This document shows positions 59,146 through 64,000 of a stretch of 64,000 nt of DNA, in pieces. The notes beneath the pieces are model-generated. The model saw only the letters and a list, made by a program, of their open reading frames with translations. It did no database searches and had not been told where the DNA came from. Both the position numbers and the translations under genes were made by a program. The DNA is from Acaryochloris sp. CCMEE 5410 (GTDB lineage Bacteria; Cyanobacteriota; Cyanobacteriia; Thermosynechococcales; Thermosynechococcaceae). How positions within the stretch are numbered: position 1 is the first letter of the stretch; each line of letters starts with the position of its first letter. Location: positions 310,001 through 374,000 of the forward strand of contig NZ_AFEJ02000002.1 of the NCBI RefSeq assembly GCF_000238775.2, in the 5' to 3' direction.

Positions 59146-60326
59146 GTATGCCTCTGGTTCCTATGGGTGAAGTGCTTAAAGTGGAGGGTGGATTTGCTTT
59201 TAAATCCAAAGACTTTGAAGAGAATGGGTATCCAGTTATCCGAATCTCGAATATTGATGGTGCAACAGTTAACGTTGAAAATACGGCAAAGATTCCACCA
59301 GAAAAATTGGGAAAAGCAGAGAAATTTAGGATTCTATCTGATGACATCCTTATTGCTATGTCAGGTGCAACTACTGGGAAACTTGGAATAGTCCCTGATC
59401 TCAATGGCTACTGTGCCTATCTGAATCAGCGCGTTGGCCGGTTCTCTCTGAAAGGGAATTCAGCAATTGACAGAAAATATTTGTGGTTCTTTTTAAAGAG
59501 TGAGATATGTCAACAGCAGATAAAAATTTTAGCTGAAGGTGCGGCACAACCTAATGTAAGTGGCTCTGAATTAGAATCTATCAAAATTCCCCTGCCTCCG
59601 ATCGCAGAACAAAAACGGATTGCGGGGATTCTGGATGCGGCGGATGCTTTGCGGGTTAAGAGACGAGATGCGATCGCAACTCTCGACGCCCTCCTCCAAT
59701 CCACCTTCCTCACCCTCTTCGGCGACCCCATCACCAATCCAATGGGCTGGGATGCCAGCAACTTAGAGGCAGTTTCCGAGAAAATTACAGATGGCACACA
59801 TAAAACGCCTAAATATACTGAATCAGGTATCGAATTTCTCTCAGCCAAAGATATTAAAAATGGTTCAATTAAATGGAATACAGGAAAATTCATTAGTGAG
59901 GATGAGCATAAAAGCTTAATCACTAGATGTCATCCCGAGATAGGCGATGTTTTGCTAGCAAAGAGTGGTTCTCTAGGATCTGTGGCAATTATTGACCGAG
60001 ACCATGAGTTTAGTTTGTTCGAAAGCTTATGTCTTATCAAGCATAATCGTCAGAAGATCGAGGCACAATTTCTTACAGCTATGCTTGAGAGTCCTAGAAT
60101 GCAAATGCATTTATTGAGCAGGAACAAAGGTATTTCTATTAAGCATCTTCACCTGACTGATATACGAAAGCTCAAGATATTGCTTCCTCCTCTCGATAAG
60201 CAGCGTAAGTTTGCCACTATCGTTGCATCAATCGAAAAGCAAAAAGCGCAACAATGTGCCCACCTCGCCGAACTTGACACCCTCTTTGCCTCTCTCCAAT
60301 CCCGCGCCTTCAACGGAGAACTATAA
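59142..60326 (+). CDS. hsdS: Type I restriction-modification specificity subunit HsdS
   Basis: The 394-residue protein has two target-recognition domains separated by conserved repeats. TRD1 spans about 1-145 and TRD2 about 200-365. The central conserved region (PLPPIAEQKRIAGILDAADAL...) and the C-terminal one (LLPPLDKQRKFATIVASIEKQ...) are related to each other, the usual pseudo-symmetric HsdS layout. The TRDs are AT-rich compared with the conserved parts, consistent with exchange of recognition domains by recombination. The DNA target cannot be predicted here. Confidence 0.93.
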   Translation: MSMPLVPMGEVLKVEGGFAFKSKDFEENGYPVIRISNIDGATVNVENTAKIPPEKLGKAEKFRILSDDILIAMSGATTGKLGIVPDLNGYCAYLNQRVGRFSLKGNSAIDRKYLWFFLKSEICQQQIKILAEGAAQPNVSGSELESIKIPLPPIAEQKRIAGILDAADALRVKRRDAIATLDALLQSTFLTLFGDPITNPMGWDASNLEAVSEKITDGTHKTPKYTESGIEFLSAKDIKNGSIKWNTGKFISEDEHKSLITRCHPEIGDVLLAKSGSLGSVAIIDRDHEFSLFESLCLIKHNRQKIEAQFLTAMLESPRMQMHLLSRNKGISIKHLHLTDIRKLKILLPPLDKQRKFATIVASIEKQKAQQCAHLAELDTLFASLQSRAFNGEL

Positions 60327-60383
60327 ATCCCTCATTGAGCAGAAGCTATAGTCATATACGAAGGCTTAGCAAAGAAATGACAG

Positions 60384-60611
60384 ATGTACTCAATCAACCT
60401 GCAAAAAGCCGAACATCAACTAGCCAAGCTAATAGACGATGCCGCACGGGGCAAAAATGTCATCATCACCCGCGATGATGGCACATCCTTTCAGCTCATT
60501 CCATTCAAACCAAAGACTGCCATTCCCACATTTGGCAGCGCCAAGGGCCTGATCAAAATTGCAGACAATTTCGGTGACCCCATAGAAGGCTTCGAGGAAT
60601 ATACACCGTGA
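60384..60611 (+). CDS. Phd/YefM-like antitoxin, no toxin adjacent
   Basis: A 75-residue protein with the typical N-terminus MYSINLQKAEHQLAKLIDDAARGKNVIITRDDG and a C-terminal PTFGSAKGLIKIADNFGDPI. These antitoxins pair with PIN (VapC) or RelE/Doc toxins. No toxin gene follows on the plus strand; the nearest PIN gene (60899) is on the other strand and has its own partner. It may be an orphan antitoxin or lost-toxin remnant. Confidence 0.8.
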   Translation: MYSINLQKAEHQLAKLIDDAARGKNVIITRDDGTSFQLIPFKPKTAIPTFGSAKGLIKIADNFGDPIEGFEEYTP

Positions 60612-60734
60612 AGCTCTTGTAAGGTACTCATACTTTTCCCTAGCTTCATCACCATTCGCTAATCCAACACCTTAAAAAGCCGTAACCCATTAAGTTTGGC
60701 TACCGCTTTTATCCTTGATATCTAGTTTAAATAG

Positions 60735-60899
60735 CTATCCCGAACCGGAACGTTGCGACAAATTGACGACGCTCCTTCCACCTTCAGCTTGTTGCCTTTG
60801 CAAATCAGCAAAAATAGCATTTAAATCATTGTTCCAAGCACAGGCATACTGTTCACGAATCTTGTGAACCTCTTCCACAATCTCATCTTGATACATCAT
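60735..60899 (-). CDS. Short antitoxin partner of the downstream PIN toxin, 54 residues
   Basis: The ATG at 60899 overlaps the TAA of the PIN toxin gene as TAATG, so the two are translationally coupled with the toxin first. The 54-residue product starts MMYQDEIVEEVHKIREQYACAWNN and contains LNAIFADLQRQQAEGG; it resembles short cyanobacterial proteins I recall beside VapC-type toxins. Its role as antitoxin is inferred from position and size. Confidence 0.75.
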   Translation of the reverse strand: MMYQDEIVEEVHKIREQYACAWNNDLNAIFADLQRQQAEGGRSVVNLSQRSGSG

Positions 60900-61372
60900 T
60901 AACCTCCCAGGAGTTCATAGGGTGTACAAAGAATCGGCAATGCATATCCTAAAGCCAGACTAACCTCCGCTAGTTTCCGCTGAATCTGAGCATTAGCAAT
61001 GTGTTTACAGTTCCAGGTCAGCACGTAATCCATACCATGAACCGTTGCCACCGCAATATGAATAGCATCAACATTTGCTTTAGCAGGCAAGTTGCTACGC
61101 TCCAAAAATGCCGTCGCCAACTCAAGGACAGCTTGGTCCAAGTCCAGCAGAGAAATATCACTCAAAATGTCTAATCGTTGAGCTGCAATTTCAGCATCTC
61201 CCTGGGTGGTCTCTTGCACAACGGCTTGGGAAGAATAAAGTTGAAAGTCAGGACGACGGGCATCCCACCACTCTCGCGTGATTTCAATATTAGCCATCAC
61301 AATAATATCCCTGCTCCGCCGAGCCGTGAGATAGCCTAATATACTGGTCTCAATATAGACAGTTTCACGCAT
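60899..61372 (-). CDS. PIN-domain VapC-type toxin
   Basis: The start is set at ATG 61372 (MRETVYIETSILGYLTARR), which is the usual PIN N-terminus with the first metal-binding Glu/Asp; an upstream ATG at 61417 adds 15 residues. The 157-residue protein has further acidic motifs in VVQETTQGDAEIA, KANVDAIHIAVATVHGMDYVLTWNCKHIANA. It acts as a ribonuclease toxin. Its stop overlaps the start of the short antitoxin gene. The order, toxin before antitoxin, is the reverse of most VapBC operons. Confidence 0.88.
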   Translation of the reverse strand: MRETVYIETSILGYLTARRSRDIIVMANIEITREWWDARRPDFQLYSSQAVVQETTQGDAEIAAQRLDILSDISLLDLDQAVLELATAFLERSNLPAKANVDAIHIAVATVHGMDYVLTWNCKHIANAQIQRKLAEVSLALGYALPILCTPYELLGG

Positions 61373-61470
61373 ACACAACAGATTTGCTGATATCTCTACC
61401 ATAATCTTTTCAATCAAAAAATCGCCTATTTTTTACTCCGCAAACCCAAAATTATTGTTTGTCTGACTGC

Positions 61471-64000
61471 ATGACTAACTTCGCCTTCCTCCCCAGCCAA
61501 TTCCGCACCATCGCCGAATCCGCCACCCGAGCCGAAGGCTACATCAACAGCGACCCGCGCACCGCCTGCTTCCATTCCCGCTTCGCCCTCGAAGCCCTCG
61601 TTCACTGGCTCTATCGCCATGAGCGATCGCTGCACATGCCCTACGACAACAAACTCAGCGCCCTCCTTCACGAGCCATCCTTTCAAAACCTCGTCCCCCA
61701 GGTCCTTTTTCATAAAGCCAAGCTGATCAAAAATATCGGCAACGACGCCGTCCATAACCCCCGCCCCATTCACCAAAAGACGCCCTCCAAGCCGTCAAAG
61801 AACTCCACCACATTTGCTACTGGCTCACCCGCACCTACACCCCCGACGCACCCCGCAATGGTGCAGCTTGGAATGACGACCGCGTCCCCACCCCGATAGA
61901 CAGCACCCAGGTTGTCCCCCGCCAGGAATTAGCAACGCTAGAAGAGAAACTGGCCAAACAGCATGAAGCCACCCTCAAACAGCAGCAAGAACGCGACAAA
62001 CTCGACACCGAACTCCAAGCCCTACAGCAGCAGCTCGCCGAAATCCGCGCCGCCAACGAACAGCAACCCGACCCCCACGACTACACTGAAGCCGAAACCC
62101 GCCACTACCTCATCGACCTCGACCTGAAACGCGCCGGATGGCCCCTCGACCAAAAACGCGATCGAGAATACCAAGTCACCGGCATGCCCACCTCTAAAGG
62201 GACTCACACCGGCACTGGCTATGCCGACTACGTTCTCTGGGGCGACGATGGCAACCCCCTCGCCGTCGTCGAAGCCAAAAAATCCACCGTCAACCCCGCT
62301 ATTGGCCAGCAGCAGGCCAAACTCTACGCCGACTGCCTAGAAGCCATGCATAACCAGCGGCCTCTGATCTTTTACACCAATGGCTATACCACCTGGCTGT
62401 GGGACGACACCGTCTACCCTGCTCACCAAGTCGTCGGATTTTACAAAAAAGACGAACTGACCCGCCTTATCCGCCGCCGTACCCAGCGTCAGAGTTTAGA
62501 CACGGCCCAGATCAAAGATGAAATTGTCGACCGCTACTACCAAAAGCGGGCCATTGGCAGTATTTTCGAGCAGTTTACCCAGGCTCGCCGCAAAGCGCTG
62601 TTAGTGATGGCCACCGGCACCGGCAAAACCCGCACCGCCATCGCCCTAGTCGATGTTCTTCAACGGGCAGGCTGGGTCAAACGCGCCCTTTTTCTCGCCG
62701 ACCGCGTGTCCCTCGTTAAACAAGCCGCCAGTTCTTTCAAAAAAAATCTGCCCGACTCCAGCCCCGTCAACCTCGTCACCGAAAAAGATACCGATGGCCG
62801 GGTCTACGTCTGCACCTATCCCACCATGATGGGTCTGATAGACCAAACAGAGGATCATAAAGCCCGATTTGGCGTCGGCCACTTTGATCTCGTCATCATC
62901 GACGAAGCCCACCGCTCCGTCTACCAAAAATACCGAGCTATCTTCCAACACTTTGACTCGCTGCTCGTGGGCCTCACTGCCACCCCTCGCGAAGAAATCG
63001 ACAAAAACACCTACGACCTCTTCGACCTAGAACCCGGTGTCCCCACCGATGCCTATGAACTCGAAACTGCCGTCGCTGATGGCTTCCTGGTGCCCCCCCG
63101 TGTGGAACAGGTAGATCTGCGCTTTCCCCGCGAAGGCATTGACTACGACACCCTCAGCGACGACGAAAAAGCCCAGTGGGAAAGCCTCGACTGGGGTGAT
63201 GATGACGACTCAGACACCCTGCCAGACCGGGTCAATGCCGCCGCCGTCAACAGTTGGCTCTTTAACAAAGACACCGTCGATAAAGTCCTCAAATACCTAA
63301 TGGAGAACGGTCACAAAGTCAAAGGAGGCGACAGACTCGCCAAAACCATCATCTTTGCCCGTAATCACGACCACGCAAAGTTTATCGAGGAACGGTTTAA
63401 TCACCACTATCCTCACCATGCCGGACATTTTGCCCGCATCATCGACAACTATGCAAAATATCCCCAAAGCCTGATCGACGATTTCTCCATCAAAGACAAA
63501 GCCCCCCACATCGCTATCTCCGTAGATATGCTCGACACCGGCATTGACGTGCCCGAGGTCGCTAACCTGGTGTTCTTCAAGCCCGTCTATTCCAAAATCA
63601 AATTCTGGCAAATGATCGGTCGCGGCACCCGCCTTTGCGAGCATCTCTTTGGTCCTGATCAAGACAAACAAGACTTTCGCATCTTCGACTTTTGCTTTAA
63701 CTTCGACTTCTTCCGCGAACAGCCAGAGGGTATCACCAGCAGCGGCAGCGCTCCCCTCAGTACCCGACTCTTCCGCGCTCGTGTGCAGTTGCTGGGCTAC
63801 GTTAATGCGAATCCTGAACTAGATCCAGATATCGCCCTCAAAGGCTCCCTTACAGATCAGCTATATGGCGAAGTGGCCGCCATGAACCCCGAGAATTTCA
63901 TGGTGCGCATGCACCTAGAAGCCGTAGAAAAGTTCCAACAGCGCCAGACCTGGGACCAAATAAACGACAGCGATCGGGAGGTGCTCACCCAAGAAATCGC
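61471..64000 (+). pseudogene. hsdR: Type I restriction enzyme R subunit HsdR, one-base frameshift and cut by right edge
   Basis: HsdR provides ATP-dependent DNA translocation and cleavage. Frame 1 from ATG 61471 (MTNFAFLPSQFRTIAE...) encodes the N-terminal DUF4145-like domain to about 61780. The reading then must shift by -1 (around A75-A78 of CACCAAAAGACG at 61771-61782) to continue. After the shift the frame is open to the window edge and carries the PD-(D/E)xK nuclease region (GYADYVLWG...VVEAKKS), Walker A MATGTGKTR, DEAH box, and helicase motif FWQMIGRGTRL. A missing A in a short A-run explains it; sequencing error is possible. Codons ending in C dominate. Confidence 0.88.

Noticed and set aside
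1-64000. CRISPR array
   Set aside because: No regularly spaced direct repeats were seen on either strand.

Overview
The window is a stretch of cyanobacterial chromosome. Chlorophyll and photosystem-linked genes (a GUN4 protein and a Psb32-like TPM protein) sit beside cyanobacterial families such as DUF3143. Type IV pilus motor genes lie next to grpE-dnaK-dnaJ, and the HIP1 palindrome GCGATCGC is frequent (for example at 14410, 29120 and 38359). Moderate GC, the gene content and the general look of the proteins resemble Acaryochloris. That genus is a guess from memory, not something proven here.

Layout. 1-2400 is accessory: a TcmP / three-Cys-motif pair and a SEC-C remnant. 2420-11930 (minus strand) holds an acyl-CoA dehydrogenase-like gene, clpB, and a surface-polysaccharide block: rfbC, rfbA and rfbB for dTDP-deoxysugars, cysC for PAPS, and a Wzc-type tyrosine autokinase. 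12147-18014 holds an orphan DNA methyltransferase, pyrE, a nuclease lipoprotein, lysA, and the overlapping pair cdaA-uppS. 18181-24000 (minus) has DUF3143, a J-domain membrane protein and pilB-pilT-pilC. Diverging from pilB are grpE, dnaK, dnaJ, a TusA-like gene and rsgA. 30-45 kb is mostly housekeeping: HAD hydrolase, Psb32-like, RlpA, purM, SRP RNA, tRNA-Pro, leuA, a LabA-like NYN protein, a CHASE2-cyclase, gun4, a retropepsin-like protein and a peroxiredoxin-like protein.

At 45.7-46.9 kb an ISAs1-type insertion sequence sits inside the 5' end of an AIG1-like GTPase gene. The insertion is flanked by a perfect 10-bp target duplication, and removing it in silico restores one uninterrupted reading frame. 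48-56.5 kb holds class II photolyase, pdhB, secD-secF, a site-2 protease, a metal-site-poor MBL-fold protein, an unlisted 47-residue membrane protein and a phosphatase-like protein.

From tRNA-Gly(CCC) at 56.6 kb to the right edge the window turns into a defence and stability island. It holds two PIN-toxin modules (one with a short antitoxin overlapping the toxin stop), an orphan Phd-type antitoxin, and type I restriction genes hsdM, hsdS and hsdR. The hsdR frame is broken by a one-base shift and runs off the window. A partial copy of the tRNA-Gly gene lies just upstream of the intact one.

The least understood items are the TcmP/three-Cys cassette, the IS-split AIG1-like GTPase, a perfect 30-bp hairpin downstream of pilC, and the compositionally mosaic restriction island.
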